64,000 bases of DNA from Phlebiopsis flavidoalba. Lineage: Eukaryota; Basidiomycota; Agaricomycetes; Polyporales; Phanerochaetaceae. Positions 1-11,940 of this stretch are shown piece after piece. The stretch lies in contig JAOCPU010000045.1 of the NCBI GenBank assembly GCA_035772785.1, forward strand, positions 62,001-126,000, given 5' to 3'. A program made the translations under genes and the position numbers. Numbering within the stretch: position 1 is the first letter of the stretch; each line of letters starts with the position of its first letter. The notes below the pieces were generated by a model that did no database searches, had not been told where the DNA came from, and saw nothing but the letters and a program-made list of their open reading frames with translations.

Positions 1-1216
1 CGAATTGGAAGACTTTGAGGAAGAAGAGCCGACATCTCGTGGCTCTTACTCTGCATCATGCTTTGGGATCAAAATCTTTGGGGATTAGCCTCCGCCGTGT
101 CAATGAGAAGTCCGTACCGTTTTCTGCCAGGGCACGAGAGTTTGAAGCGGCCAAGCAGTTAGCCGCTACCAAGATCAAGAAATCCTCGAAAAAGAGGCGC
201 AAGACCATTTCTGTTCTAGGGTATTCTGTCGGCGATATCACTCCCGCCTTCCCTTCTACGTCCGTATCGGCTCCCATTGCCCCGACTAGACGTAAATCGA
301 AATCAAAGAAGAAAAGATGCGTTCAAGAAGTCCAGAAAGCAAAGTCCGCCAAAGTCACCTTGAAGGCGACGGCGACTAGTTACACCCCTTCAATCGCATT
401 ATTGGCAGGTCAGCGCGGGATATGCTGGACCTTGTACTTGGCCGGAGATTATCAGGCGAAGGTTCCAGGGTTGGAGATGTGAGTTTGTCACTCAGATCAG
501 TCTCAAAAGTCTGACGTGCGGATCGATAGTTCATTGAATGCAGCAGGCGAGTGTTATCGGAAGGGGGGACAGTCAAGTAGACTTACGACGATGACTTTTC
601 AGCTGCCAAGCATGGTACCATTTTGGATGTCTAGCAGTGCAGGAGGGCGATCCGAGGACGAACGATGACGTGGAGCTGGTCTGTCCACCCTGTGAGATGT
701 CGTTGTAAGTTCTGCACTTTCATTCAAGTGGTCACATCCTGACCTGCATTCGCTGCTGTAGCAAGAAGCACGGTGCGCTTTCCATTATTGTTACTAACTA
801 TCGGATGCATCGCTAATGGGTGTTGCATCACAGGCGTCGGCAGGACGCTACGCAACATAGTCAACCAGCACTGCGCACGACCAGACTGTTCGCTGCACTG
901 TGCATGACCGCTAGCGCAGATCAGGAAGGGACGTATTTCCTCGAACGTCTCATAGGTCGCATCCCGATTGATCGCGTTCTCGCAACCTGGCGAGGACACA
1001 CCTCAAATACGAAGCTCCAAGACGGAGCATTTATGTGGCTTGCCAAATGGATGGAGTGAGTCTCACATTTAACACAGCGTATAGTACTGAATGTGTGCTC
1101 GTCTCGTCAGCTACGAGGCGACGGAATCCACATGGGAATATACGAGTACTGTATCCGCCAATGGGGACACCTTCGTCAAAGAGTTCGCGAAAAAGGCTGA
1201 GGAGGAGGGGTTTTGA
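1..1216 (+). CDS. PHD-finger plus chromodomain protein (3' part of gene)
   Basis: Likely chromatin reader. In frame 1 at 604-704 lies the second half of a PHD finger: CQAWYHFGC then CPPCE, the usual C-x-x-W-Y-H-x-x-C and C-x-x-C zinc ligands. A GTAAGT donor follows at 705. Downstream, about 910-1055 and 1111-1213, joined by removing the intron 1056-1110 (GTGAGT...CAG), reads as a chromodomain: IPIDRVLATWRG, then WLAKWMDYEATESTWE, matching the W-x-V-K-W-x-x-Y-(x5-6)-T-W-E core, and a charged tail to TGA at 1214. The stretch 15-482 is open and Lys/Ser-rich (basic, probably disordered) and may be an earlier exon. The first PHD ligands (a CSRR segment near 530) are not cleanly resolved, and the 5' end may lie outside the window. 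The two domains are clear by eye; the exon structure between them is not. Confidence 0.55.
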
Positions 1217-1865
1217 TGTCAATGACTCAACATCGTATATTATCTTGGAGGAAGGTGCAAAGGCAGGGTGGCGAAGCCTGGCTGGACCATTCCTTATAAG
1301 TCTTGAGTTTGTCTAGCTCAAGTCTGGCTTACAGATTACTTCAAGTTCTCCTCTCAAGCTTCGTAGTCTTTTTGGTCCACATTCGCGTAGTATCTTTTCA
1401 ATTTTGCCCCTAAGACTCGGATATGCCTTACACTATAACCATCCAGGCCTATTATACTTACTCTACATATGTCTAATGCAGGATCGTCTACCTTCTTGCA
1501 AACCTTCTTCGCTACCAGAGTACATCGATGATATTTCACGAGTTTTTAATACAGGTCCAATATGATGGCATGGTCGCGCATCGCGGCGTTCCTACTTCGT
1601 AAATTGCACAAAAACTAACTGAAAAGTGTAACACAGGAGAGTCGCGGAGAGTGATGACTTTCTAGTCCTGTAGATATATAGTAACCCATGAAGGTTGGTA
1701 CGAGGGATGAAACATTGGGTTGAAATCCTTCAAGTGAGGAGCACTATTACAATTCAGCTGTTAGTGTTACAATGATTCATCATTTGCCCACACCGATTCA
1801 CAGACGATTCAGAGTGCAAATTTTCTACAAGAGTCATCGTATCTTTCGGCTTTCGAGGCACCCCG
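1217..1865. other. No recognised gene
   Basis: About 650 nt between the chromodomain gene and the next spliced candidate. Both strands carry frequent stops and I see no conserved protein, RNA fold or repeat here. It presumably contains the 3' untranslated region of one gene and the 5' region of the next. Confidence 0.5.
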
Positions 1866-2734
1866 ATGAATGCTTCCGCCGCGCCAACCTCCTGTTCGAC
1901 AATTACCCATTACGACAAGTACGTGCCGTTCGACTCGTTTCAGCGTTGTGGCGTTCATAATACACGATGGACGTAGCTCTCGAGATTACATAACCAAGCA
2001 CTTTCCCCGCTCGGCGTGCACTTCGCACAGACTTGACTATATACTCTTCCTGAGCCCAGTCAATTTCCTCCAACTTTCGGGCGCGAGGTCCATCATCTCA
2101 TCTCATCTCGCGCTGATCAGTATGTGCCACCGCCAATACTATGAATGGCTCACACGATTCACCGTTCTGGTAGTGTCAATGACTTCGAGTCCTTCGACTA
2201 CGGACAAGCACTCTTTAGACGAGAAAAAAGCACATAGTATCTGAGCTTACTGCAGCACCATTTCCTTCGTTTGATCAACAAGGGCTCGTCATCAAACCGT
2301 TTGAAAGTGAGCAAACCCGGGATGAAGAGTTTCAGCAAAGTGGGTGTATGCGCTCCCACCACCCACTGTAGAGTTGACACAAAGTGTAGAACTGAACACG
2401 ATGCTTCTGGGGTTAATGGGCTTGAGTTTCATGCTTGTCTACCTCCGTCCGGAATATGAGAGCGACACCACTTCCCCAGCTCTCGAAGAAGCATCAATTC
2501 GATCATCTCAGCGGAAAATGAGCAAGGCATGTGTTCAATTCCGGTCTCTTCACAGCTTTCTCTCGTCGGTAGGCGATGTTCCGCTCTTTTCCTCGCTGTT
2601 TCCTACTAGGTGGGCCCCTCCCAATATTTTGTCTCTTCGCTGACGACTTCATTCCTGAAGAGAAAACGCGGCAACGCCTTAAAGAATTTGTGGACCGCAT
2701 CAAGATGGCCCTCGCTGCTCTGACTGGTCTGTAG
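1866..2734 (+). CDS. Unrecognised spliced gene candidate with one hydrophobic segment
   Basis: Not recognised. Several frames on the plus strand look coding in turn. An ATG at 1866 opens MNASAAPTSCSTITHYDKYV. Around 2050-2240 there is PSQFPPTFGREVHHLISSRA and, in the same frame after one stop, VNDFESFDYGQALFRREK. At 2255 comes APFPSFDQQGLVIKPFESEQ, then from 2347 a Pro/Val stretch leading into MLLGLMGLSFMLVYLRPEY, a candidate membrane segment, and an acidic Ser-rich part. Finally DDFIPEEKTRQRLKEFVD and a hydrophobic end stop at 2732. Splice-like signals exist (a GTAGGC...CTAG interval near 2569-2610), but I could not join all pieces in phase. An antisense open frame at 2503-3018 looks less protein-like. 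Existence of a gene is likely; boundaries are approximate. Confidence 0.3.
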
Positions 2735-3156
2735 TTCTCCTGGAATTCGTATGCTCTGCTCTGGCACTCGGCGACTATGTCTTCTACCCGACGTCTCCCC
2801 GGACTAGTCTTGTGTGGCAGTTTTCTCTCTGTACCCTGAGTGTATGCGTGGCTGCGGGCTGTGTGTATCGGTCTCTTTGATAGAATTCTTGTCCCAGTTA
2901 TGACGTCCCTGAATGATGAGCAGACAATAAGAGAGGGTGAATTTGGTATGTAGTGTGAGCGAGCGATCGAGGAAGCCATGCAAGCGAGAAACGCTGGGCC
3001 AATGATGCTAGCCATCATGCGGTTGATTCCAAGTTAGAGCTTGCCTTAGCATATTTCGCACTAATATCCTGTTTGTCTCCTGGAAACCCTTTCTGAGCAG
3101 CCACCGCTGGTGTCTGGCCTCGTCCCTTCTTCTCATCATCCCCCTGCCTTTGCGCC
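2735..3156. other. Intergenic, upstream of AFI1
   Basis: About 420 nt with no convincing plus-strand protein. The long minus-strand frame that overlaps it has no family resemblance. CT-rich blocks (CCTTTCTT, CCCCCTGCC) just before the ATG at 3157 are typical of fungal 5' regions, so this is probably the AFI1 promoter and leader. Confidence 0.4.
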
Positions 3157-6095
3157 ATGCGCGCCGATGCTGAGCACTGCTCTTTCGTCTTACTTGCTGA
3201 CTTCGATATCGACCGTGGTGCTCAACTTACGTATCAGTTCCCTCAACCGCTGGGCACCGATGAGGGGTACGTGATACTCTTACATTGCTTGCTTCGCGGC
3301 TCATGCTTGGTACACAACGCTAGATTACTGGCAAACCTGATGCTCCCAGATGGTGCCGAACGGCAGGCTGAGGACTGGACCATATTCTTTCTGAATCAAA
3401 CGGTTTCGAACACCATTGCACCTGTTTCTCGCGTTGGATACACCTGAGATACGGGCTTCAAGGATAGCTGACGGGGATGAGAAGCCAGAGCTGATGTACG
3501 TGTTAAACCTGGTCAGGACGAAGCTAGACAAGACGGTTCGAAGGTACGTAATGAGCTCGTGTACTTGTGACACAAATTCTTAGCATTCTATAGAGGTGCT
3601 ATCGTGAAGGCTATGGCTATATGCACCAGGCACTCGTTTATTGAGATCTTCAAGGTGCGTTTCCACTGTCAGTAATGTAGACAACCTAGTGGCGACCTCG
3701 CTCTCTCCCCCAGCCCGTCCTTCTTATGGCTTTGGATGATTACTTCTCGGACCCCTCTCAAGACTGCCTGGCCCGTTTGTTTGATGCAGTCAACTCCATG
3801 GACATCTCTCAGGCTCCTCGACTATCCCGTTATGAGAAGCTTATCATGCGAACTTCCGAACGGAAGGACTTGTTCGTCGAAAAATACGAGGAGTTGATGA
3901 AGCCCAGAGTTGTAGACCATGTTACCCGTACTAACGGTCATCATGCGTCTGATTCTGTGGGCTCTCACTCGAGTTTTCGAAGAAGGTCTCATAATGCGCG
4001 CGAAAGACGAGAAGGGAAAGAGCCGGGAGACCGAGTCAAGAGGTCCTGAAAGCAGCACGACCAGTCTTCAAGGATCAAACCAGTACTCTCCGTCTGACAA
4101 CTCCTTTTCACTGGACGAAAGCGCGGTTTGGGTCGAAAGTAGCGTCGAACAATCGCCACGGTTACCGTCAAGCATAGGTAGTACGCATACCAGTACTGGT
4201 AGCAGGGGAACATCAGTTAGGGGGCGTAAATCTACGGACGCGTCTTCGACTTCGTCTTTACATGCTCGAAGTCATGAAAGCAGAGCAACGACGCCAGCTC
4301 CGACTGCTGCGGCCCCAATGCTAAAGGACACTCACTTCTTCCCAGCCACGATCACGTACAACGACCATCAGCTACCTATCAGGCTTCCTATGTATACTTT
4401 CCCAGAGGAAGTAAGCGATGTACGTGAATACATTGTAGACATGCGAAGGCAAACTGAATTGGGCTGTATTAGTACTCCCTCATTCAACTCGTACAAATGT
4501 TCTCTAGCCCTACTGCGTCGATATCCGGTCCCCAGCATCCCCATCTACACACAGGAGGGAATCAGACGCACCCCATCATCGTTCTTTTCAATGCACTGGT
4601 AACGGGTAAGCGGATAATATTCCTAGGGCACCATCGACCTGCCGGCCAGGTTTCCAGCTATGTCCTATCTGCATGCGCTCTGGGCTCTGGATGCGGGACT
4701 GTTTTACGGGGTTTCATCAAACGCGCATTCCCATACGCCAACCTTACTAATAGGGAGGAATGGGAAGCTGTGTGAGTGCGGACAATGCCATTCTGACCAA
4801 GGCTTTAGCGATTGACGATATCTCTTTTTTTTGTTGTAGTCCAGGATACATCGCCGGCGTCACTAACCCGATCTTCAAGACGTCTGGATCGTGGGACCTG
4901 CTGTGCGATGTAGGAACAGGACATATGGAAGTTTCAAAGGACATACATGTGAACTACCCGCCGAGTGCGACAGGTGTACCGCCAGTGCAACTTGTCATGC
5001 GATCGGGTACGTTGAAGGCGGAAGGATCTGTCACGAGCGAAGAGGATTTTGCGAGGCCCAGTAAAGATCTCAACGCTGTCCAGAAAGCGGAGCTGCTCGG
5101 CAAAGCGGAGACTACAGACAACATATTTATGGACGATGTGAGTATGAGTCCGTGAAGTGGGGCATACTTGATAGCTCATTTTGCAGATTCTCTCCGCCAT
5201 CTCTTTGCATTACGGTGAAAGCCACGTCCGCGCGAGGTTCGCGGAATACACATCACGTTTTGTAAAGCTAGCCGCTCGCTACGAAGAGGACGTCTTGGGT
5301 ATGACTACTGCGATAGGGTATTCTACGATGATCTACTCCGAACAACAGGGAGAAGGTCCCCACCTGGGCAGTGGCCTCGTTTTCTCCGACGAAGCTGCAG
5401 GAGCGCGCGAGTTGGCAGCCAACGCTAGTCGCATCGAAGCGTGGAGAAGAACCGACAGCTACGAGTTTTGGAAGCATGTGCGGAACACGCTGCGTTTTTC
5501 CTTCCAGGGTCTTTGCCTGACTCGTTTCCTAGGATTTCCACCGGTCGCGTGCAATCAGCCCGATACAAGGACTCGATATTTCCCATCAGCTATGGCGATT
5601 AAGGCATGCGAAAAAGATGTCTGACGGAGAAGTCGAGTTGATCATGCGTACATTGGCCGAGAACGTGCAGACGTATGACCAAGTTACGGAGGTACGATCA
5701 GACACTAACCCGGTACCCTGCCTAAGCTAACACGCCTTCCAGCTTCTCTCTCGGCTGCTACCACCGCATCATCAGGGCCTTCTTCCTCTCAGTTTCGGTC
5801 TATTTCACCAGCAAGAAGCCATCCGAGATTTGACCGTTGCGATCTTCAATGAGCTGCGCTCACATTTTGTACGTTTTCTGCCTCCGCATCCATCGCACTT
5901 CTCGAACCCTTTCCTACTAGGTCGGCGTGCAGTTTTTTACAGGCCCTCAATCACTTCCAGCGTTATGCATACGTTCGTCAAGCACATGCCCTCGAAGCTC
6001 GCATCCAGCGGGAGCAGAATACCCTCACAATACCTGCAACATACATGTCGCGGACGCCCTCGAATCGAAGCGAGTCTAGCCTAGGAGGAGGCTGA
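3157..6095 (+). CDS. AFI1: Afi1/SPA-domain protein, Arf-interacting polarity factor
   Basis: Predicted to bind an Arf-family GTPase and help hold polarity sites in vesicle traffic, by homology to yeast Afi1. The ATG at 3157 opens the Afi1 N-terminal domain: VLLADFDIDRGAQLTYQFP, then LLANLMLPDGAERQ and EDWTIFFLNQT. After introns 3267-3323, 3544-3593 and 3655-3713 it continues through IEIFK and VLLMALDDYFSDPS. A Ser/Thr-rich linker (about 4000-4320) leads to the SPA (stabilisation of polarity axis) domain: YTFPEE, intron 4411-4472, YSLIQLVQMFSSPTA, IIVLFNALVTGKRIIFLGHH, GYIAGVTNPIF. The end is ALNHFQRYAYVRQAHALEAR and a Gly-rich tail with TGA at 6093. Frame breaks: an extra T at 3424-3426, a shift between about 3920 and 4000, and T6 at 5933-5938 where five T would keep frame. 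Identity is firm; whether it is intact in the cell cannot be told. Confidence 0.85.
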
Positions 6096-6389
6096 CCGCG
6101 GTTCACGCACACCGCTTTTTTTGTCATGATTCACTGTATCTGGCCATTAGGAGTCTTCGATATTCTCGTGGGAAGATGTTATTGGTTGGTTACGATTGAT
6201 AAGATATGGTATTGTATTACACAGCAAATTAAATACATACGATACTGTTCGCATACGACTACATGGTACACGGGTAGCTCGAATAATGACAACACTGTTC
6301 ATGTTCCAATGCTGCTGTTTCAAAACGCCGTATGTGGCATCTGCATCAAGCATAGCCCATCTCTACAACGTCGCGAGGTGATCGATCTC
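6096..6389. other. Convergent intergenic region
   Basis: Short AT-rich gap between the stop of AFI1 (+) and the stop of the WW-like gene on the minus strand. It should hold both 3' untranslated regions. No coding or repeat signal seen. Confidence 0.5.
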
Positions 6390-8733
6390 TCATAGAATGT
6401 GGCTTCCAAAGAAAAGGCATGAATGCCCGAAGTCGAGCCCTGGAGGAGTGCATCCACTTTTGATGGTCCACATGGTCGTGCTTAAACTACGGACCCAAAC
6501 GGGCTGGGGACCATGTGGTCGAACGTCCCAGCTAGCATGCGCTGCGTCAGCCTATAGCGATGCCCACGACACCTACCACAGTGCTCATAATCACAGTGGT
6601 TGCCGTGTTGCTATTGTTGAGGCTATCGAACGAAATTGCAAGGAAAAAGACGATCATGCTGTGATTTTATTCTGCATCAATATGCGGCACACCGAAGCAG
6701 AATGATTGCTTACCTCCAGCTGAACAACGCTGTCGGAAGACTGCACTTCATGAGCAAAGGATACAGAACAGTTCGGGGAGGCTTAGGTCACCTATAAATG
6801 AGGGCGTCTCCTTCGAGCCCCCACGTCGGATGCTCTCGCCTTGCCAAGTACCGAATCTTCCCCCCCGACCTACGTTCAGAAAGCAGATGACACACGGGAA
6901 GAGTCTTCACTCACTGCATCAATAGAGGTCGACAGGCCACCCATCTGATGACTCCGTGACAGAGTCCACCAGGTCAAATACGAGCCCCAAGCATAGCACC
7001 GTGGACGCATAGCTTGCAACGACAGCAAAACGCCTTCGCGGGGGACCGAATATGTTTGGGCCTTGAGACGTAAGAAACGCCGCATTTGCTACGAGCAAAG
7101 TGATCCTCTAGAGAAGGTGTGGTGTCAAACTGGTGAACTCATCGTCATACGCGTTGTCGCTCACTGGGGTGAGAAACCGGTCCCAATCTTCAGCCATCTC
7201 TTTCCAAAACCTCAGCCAGGGCACTTCGTTGATCATATGCCATCGACATACATGCTGTTGAGCTTCTTGACGTAGATTTCTGGTAGAAAAAGTAATACGG
7301 GGGACAGCAGCCGAAATCGGCAGCTACGGGTGGCAACCGAGACTTGTTTGTACACAGAGTCGTTGCGATTAAGTCTGGCGCCATGTTGACCGTAATAATG
7401 CAGGAACCGTTCGTGCTCTACACATCATCCATGAGACGGACGTTTCGATTGGAAAAAAGGCGTCGAGGAGCTTACGAAAAGTACTCATATGCCGGGCTGA
7501 AGAACAAGATCTTAAGCAAGGTTTGACACACGGAGTATAACTTACCTATAATCCACATTCCATGACCATTATTCTCCCCAACTAAGCAGAAATATGGACG
7601 TATTGAGTCTATGGACCATCTTTAATTTCGGATTCTCTATCCGCACCTCGGACTCTATCTAAAACCTCGATGATCTCCTTCATTTTTGTCCCGTCATATG
7701 GACTTGTTCGATGTAGTAGAAGTCCTGGAATCTACATAATATGTTACGTTTTCATTCACAGATTATTGGCTCGCTAGATGTACTCACCGTGAAAAGCAAA
7801 TATCATGAGGTCCATGAGACTATTGAGCATATCTTGCGTTACAACACGCTGTTGCGAGAACATCTCCATGTGTATCCTTATAACCAAGGACACTCAGACA
7901 CCCTGGATGTCTGCCGAAGAAGTCACCAATAAGCTGCCACTACATCCGTATCATTACTAGGGTGAGTCTCACCTGAACAACCTAATGGAAACTCACCAAT
8001 ATTGAGCTTCAAGTTCCAAGTCTCAGACGGCGTAAGTCAGTAAGGCCTTGGATTGCTAGTAGTGATGAACAACGGAGCTTACCCAAATGATTGTCTGAAG
8101 AGACATAACGCATAGAGAGGCTATGATTGTTGACAATGATATATCGTCCACCCAAAAGATAGTCTTCATGCTTGGATACGAAAAGTAATAAACCCAGTTA
8201 TCACTGAAATCGCGATCAATGACTAGCTCCGAATTTTGGGGTAGTAGCTCCATGCGACCAGGGATCTTCGAACGTAACTCGGTTGCTAACCGCTCGATAG
8301 ACGAAACATCGGAAGGAGTCGTCTCGCGGATGAAGACATTTGTATACAAGTTCTGCTCAAAGAAACGTTTGAGTCGGAAAGGGTTGATGAGTAACACATG
8401 GTGCTTACGACTTACGAGACATTGATGCCAGAAATAAGGTCTCCCCTCAGGCGATATGTGTATTTGCCATTCAACAGGATCAAGTGTACTGTGGAATATA
8501 TGACAATGAGTATGGGTCATTGCCACGGGCGTTGACGTGCATGCCTCTGATGAAGATTACTCAGGGGCCTCTTGATATTGTCTTCAAAGTCGCGGGGGCT
8601 GTCAGAGCACATGATCAACACTTGCCCATAGAGAGGTGTGAGACTGGGCAGATTACATTTGATGAAGGCGTGTGTATTGTCGATCAATGATATACTCAGG
8701 CGTAGCAGGATGGATAGTCGGTCCCGAACTCAT
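6390..8733 (-). CDS. WW-like/membrane-tail family protein, copy A
   Basis: Function unknown. It belongs to a basidiomycete family with a WW-like N-terminal motif, an all-alpha middle part and a C-terminal membrane tail. Reading down the minus strand: a short N-terminus from ATG 8733 (start uncertain), WW-like HISPEGRPYFWHQ at about 8450, an intron, NLYTNVFIRE, SELVIDRDFSDNWVYYF and TIFWVDDIS to about 8120. Next come MEMFSQQRVVTQDMLNSLMD (about 7850), the signature FLHYYGQHGARLNRND (about 7400), LSPVLLFLPEIYVKKLNSMY, FWKEMAEDWDRFLTPVS, a membrane stretch WGSYLTWWTLSRSH (about 6980) and MIVFFLAISFDSLNNSNTAT (about 6630). The frame changes several times, always back into family sequence. Only the first tryptophan half of a true WW domain is visible. 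Convergent with AFI1. Confidence 0.65.
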
Positions 8734-10716
8734 GTTGAGCGAGTTCGTTTCAACCGCCTCCGAGGCAGATAGGTTTGTATCAGCCACTGTGTCCCGTGTA
8801 GTCTCCATGAGTGTTGAGGTGTGGCAGGTAAGAAGGCGTGGACTCTTGATCTCGAAACTGGTTTGTCGCCACCGTTTATAGTACGGCTTGCAATGCCAAA
8901 TTTTGTTTCGGAGCGTCCGACCCGCACGACGATGGCGGTGAATTCACGAAGGCTGCCCTGCCCATATCGCGCCTTGTGTGGCACTTTGATTTAATTAGTA
9001 TGTTCCAGGCACTTGTAATACTTACACGAGCCTGGCAAATCGACAGCACGCCCCGGCGAGCAGGCGAGATGAGCGCCATGCCAATTGTACGATGGAATGT
9101 TGATGGAATGCCGGGTGCGCGTGTAAGCAGCGCGACTCGAGGCAGAGCACTTGTCGGGATATCGGGTAGTCTTCATGAGGCAAAAGGAGGTAAAGCGCGG
9201 ACACCTTCGCCGCGACCATCTATGTACGCATCGGGCGGCCTTGTTCGTGCCGTGGAGTGTCGTGGCCCGACTGAGTAGTAGATGAGTGATCGGGGTTATG
9301 TCAATCTAAGCGCCGAAATCGTTGGCACATGCCAGTATGTATATGCGCGCGCATTGTCCGACTGGAATATGTCTGAGCCGGCCCAAGATTGTAGTAATTT
9401 GCGCACGTCAAAAACAAAATTCAACCGCCACGCCTGACAGTCAGATGGTCAGGTAAATTGGACAAAGAGGGGCGCCTCTTCGATGGGGATACTAACATGC
9501 ACTTTACACCGCGGTTTATCCATGCCTGTGCGTCAAGCACGCAACCCTTCATCTGGGAAAACGGACGGCGTTAAGTAACATACAACTACACACTATATAA
9601 CCGTATTTAAATGAAGTAAACAGAATATGTTATATACCGGGATGCCCAGCCCAGGTCACAATTTATTTAGCGTTAACTTTCGTTATTTTAGTGCTTTTTA
9701 TCGCTAATTCACAGCATTAACATCATTGTATTTCACTGCTTCACTCTTGTTTTGCTCACAAAGCTGCACAAATACAAATGTACACCACATAGAAAGGGTT
9801 TGAAAGAAGAATGTATTGTTACAGTGCGGTGGGGGGAATACATGATGTCCAGTACTTGAGCAGGAAACGGCTGCACTAATCTAGACACAGGTGGCTTCAC
9901 TCACCTTGATGGCGGGGATAGAGACCTACGACACTAAAAGAAGTAAGCTTGAAGCTATGGTCAAGCTCCGGTGACACAGATCATAACACACGAGTCACGA
10001 CTTACTGTATACCACACTTGCATATGGAACTGGGGCCCGCGGCCTCTTCAGCGCCATTGGCGCGAGAAGCAGACAGAGTTTTGTTAGCTACATCCACTAC
10101 AACGGACGTACGGACATACCTTCTCCGCATGGGGCACTGGTGCTACCCGTATGCGCATGCAATCGCACGACACGGGCACTCATCAGCCTTCGGTGTTGTC
10201 AGCAAGTGCAGATTGCGCACAGAGGATAGGTAACTCACGTTGTATTTTAGTCTGCAGGTAGTAGCGCTGTATGTTAACACCATTGTGATATAAAAGCCGA
10301 AGACTACGCACCCCAATGGACGCGCACCTCGATGGACTCGGACGGACGCAGCTACAAACGGTCCTAGATGGGGCGTGATGCTGCTACTCGTTAGTGGAGC
10401 TGACAGGAAATACAAGGCAGCAGGGGGCAAAGAGACGAGGCGAAGGTTGCTGCCAGCGGGCGTGGAAGGTCGTAGAAGGTAAAGGAACATAGTGAGGTCG
10501 AGGGAGGTCGAGGGCGATGCCAGCACGGGATTTTATACATGGTCGAGGGAGCGCCGATGACATCACCGCAGCGACGCCAAACGCCGTGAGGTTATGCTGC
10601 TTAGTCAGCGCTCGTTCACCGTTCACGGCCGTGCTCTAGGGATAGGTGAAAACTAACACGACTAACGGTGCGTTACCTTGGGTAACAGTGCTAGCAGTCA
10701 TAATGTTAATTTAACA
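8734..10716. other. Gene-poor spacer, AT-rich from 9.4 kb
   Basis: About 2 kb without a convincing gene. At 8.73-9.3 kb the minus strand may carry an unresolved first exon of copy A. From 9.4 to 9.8 kb the DNA is AT-rich with many TTAAC/GTTAA words, and at 10.4-10.6 kb it is GC-rich without coding conservation. The stretch is bounded by a 29-nt inverted near-repeat (9550-9578 and 10717-10745), reported separately. Confidence 0.4.
9550..9578 (+). repeat. Inverted near-repeat, left copy
   Basis: This 29-nt stretch (CATCTGG...AAAACGGAC...GTTAAGTAA) matches the reverse complement of 10717-10745 at 25 of 29 positions by eye. The right copy overlaps the last codons of WW-like copy B. It is either a terminal inverted repeat of a degraded element or the remnant of an oppositely oriented gene tail. 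Confidence 0.5.
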
Positions 10717-10719
10717 TTA
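10672..10719. repeat. Two small palindromes beyond the stop of copy B
   Basis: GTTACC-TTG-GGTAAC at 10672-10686 and TAATGTTAA-T-TTAACATTA at 10701-10719 are perfect inverted repeats with 3-nt and 1-nt loops. They lie just 3' of the minus-strand stop at 10721, so they could fold in the transcript's 3' end, or belong to the inverted-repeat-bounded interval 9550-10745. Confidence 0.55.
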
Positions 10720-10720
10720 C

Positions 10721-11940
10721 TTAACAGAGTCCGTTTTTCCAGATGTTCGTCCGCTGCCAGAGAGAGTCTGGTGATGGAGCAATTGCACCCCAGTCCATAT
10801 GTAGAACAATTCCCACCGCAATGGCCATAACGGCAAGCACAGTGCCTATCACCGCCTCTGTAGCCCGATCGGAGTTGCTCAAAGTGATGAAACTCATGGC
10901 CACGAGGAACGCTAACATACTCCCATGTAAAAAGCGCAGTTGGGAGACTATGAAGAGGGTGTTTATATTGAGCATGTTCAAAGCAGTGATTAAGACTTGC
11001 CTGTAGACAATAGCATCCGCCTCTAGACCCAGCAAAGGTCTAGTCGAACGTCTCGATAGATATTTGATCTGCGTAAAGACAGTTGATGAGACCCTAGGAG
11101 CAATGCTACAACTTAAGGTCAACGTCTCGACTTACCGCTTCTGAAGCAGTTGATTGTGCACCCGGTGGATGCTGTCGCGAAAGAATCCACCAGATTAAGT
11201 ACGAACCTAGACTAAACATTGTAGATGCGTAGCTTGCAATCTGAGCAATGCTGCGATGAGGGCCCATAGCGCTATCATCTACACTCTGGATAGCTAGGAA
11301 CCCCACATTCGTAGACAGTAGGACTGTCACCTAACATAAATGCACAAATTCAGATGTTAGAGCCGAGGTATTGGTGGACTGAGGACTGACTGGAGTAAAC
11401 GATCGTTTCCAGTCGTTGCGCATCTCAGTCCAAAATTTGTTCCAGGGCCCGTCATTCACTGTACCATCAACATACACCTCATCTAGTTTCTTGATGTATA
11501 CGTCTGGCATGTAGAACAAGAAGGGCGAAATGAGAAGGAATAGGTAAGAATGCTTTTTCGATTTCGCCCCGATGAAGATGGACTCAGATCGAGTTAAGCG
11601 TGCTCCGCGTTGACCGTGATGGTGTATGAATCTCTCTCTGGCTTCAAAGGGGTGAGTATGATATGTGAGCCATACCAAAGCCTCATCACATACTAAGAGA
11701 GTACGCATGTATCGCGCTGCGCCATGATACTTAAGAGAGCTGATGTGAATAGGGTAAGCGCGCGATGACTTGCCTAGAGACCAAAGATCCTCCGGATTAT
11801 CTACGCCGGCTGGGTAGTAAGCAGTATCACAAATAATCAATGAGTAGAGGTCATAACGCAAGGGATCGGGGTTTTCACATACGTTGAATGTCTTGTACTA
11901 TTTCAAGTATGTCCTCATCTGGAAAAACCCTCCGCAATAA
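10721..11940 (-). pseudogene. WW-like/membrane-tail family, copy B, C-terminal half only
   Basis: The C-terminal part of the family is well preserved. At about 11890-11935 VFPDEDILEIVQDI begins the helical middle. Then come the signature GQRGARLTRSESIF (about 11590), FLFYMPDVYIKKLDEVYVDG, WNKFWTEMRNDWKRSFTPVS, VGFLAIQSVDDSA, a membrane segment ASYASTMFSLGSYLIWWIL (about 11200), GLEADAIVY, MLAFLVAMSFITLSNSD and a second membrane segment AVIGTVLAVMAIAVGIVLHM, ending at 10721. No WW-like motif can be found upstream: 11.94-12.36 kb is AT-rich and unrelated, and the DUF6532 gene begins beyond it. The copy therefore looks 5'-truncated. Frame changes are few compared with the other copies. Called a pseudogene only because half the family protein is missing; it could still be expressed as a short membrane protein. 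Confidence 0.6.

Noticed and set aside
2503..3018. 171-codon minus-strand open frame
   Set aside because: No family features, and it overlaps more protein-like plus-strand exons.
9550..10745. Calling the inverted-repeat-bounded segment a transposon
   Set aside because: The right repeat includes codons of WW-like copy B, no target duplication is visible, and no transposase is present; kept only as a repeat finding.
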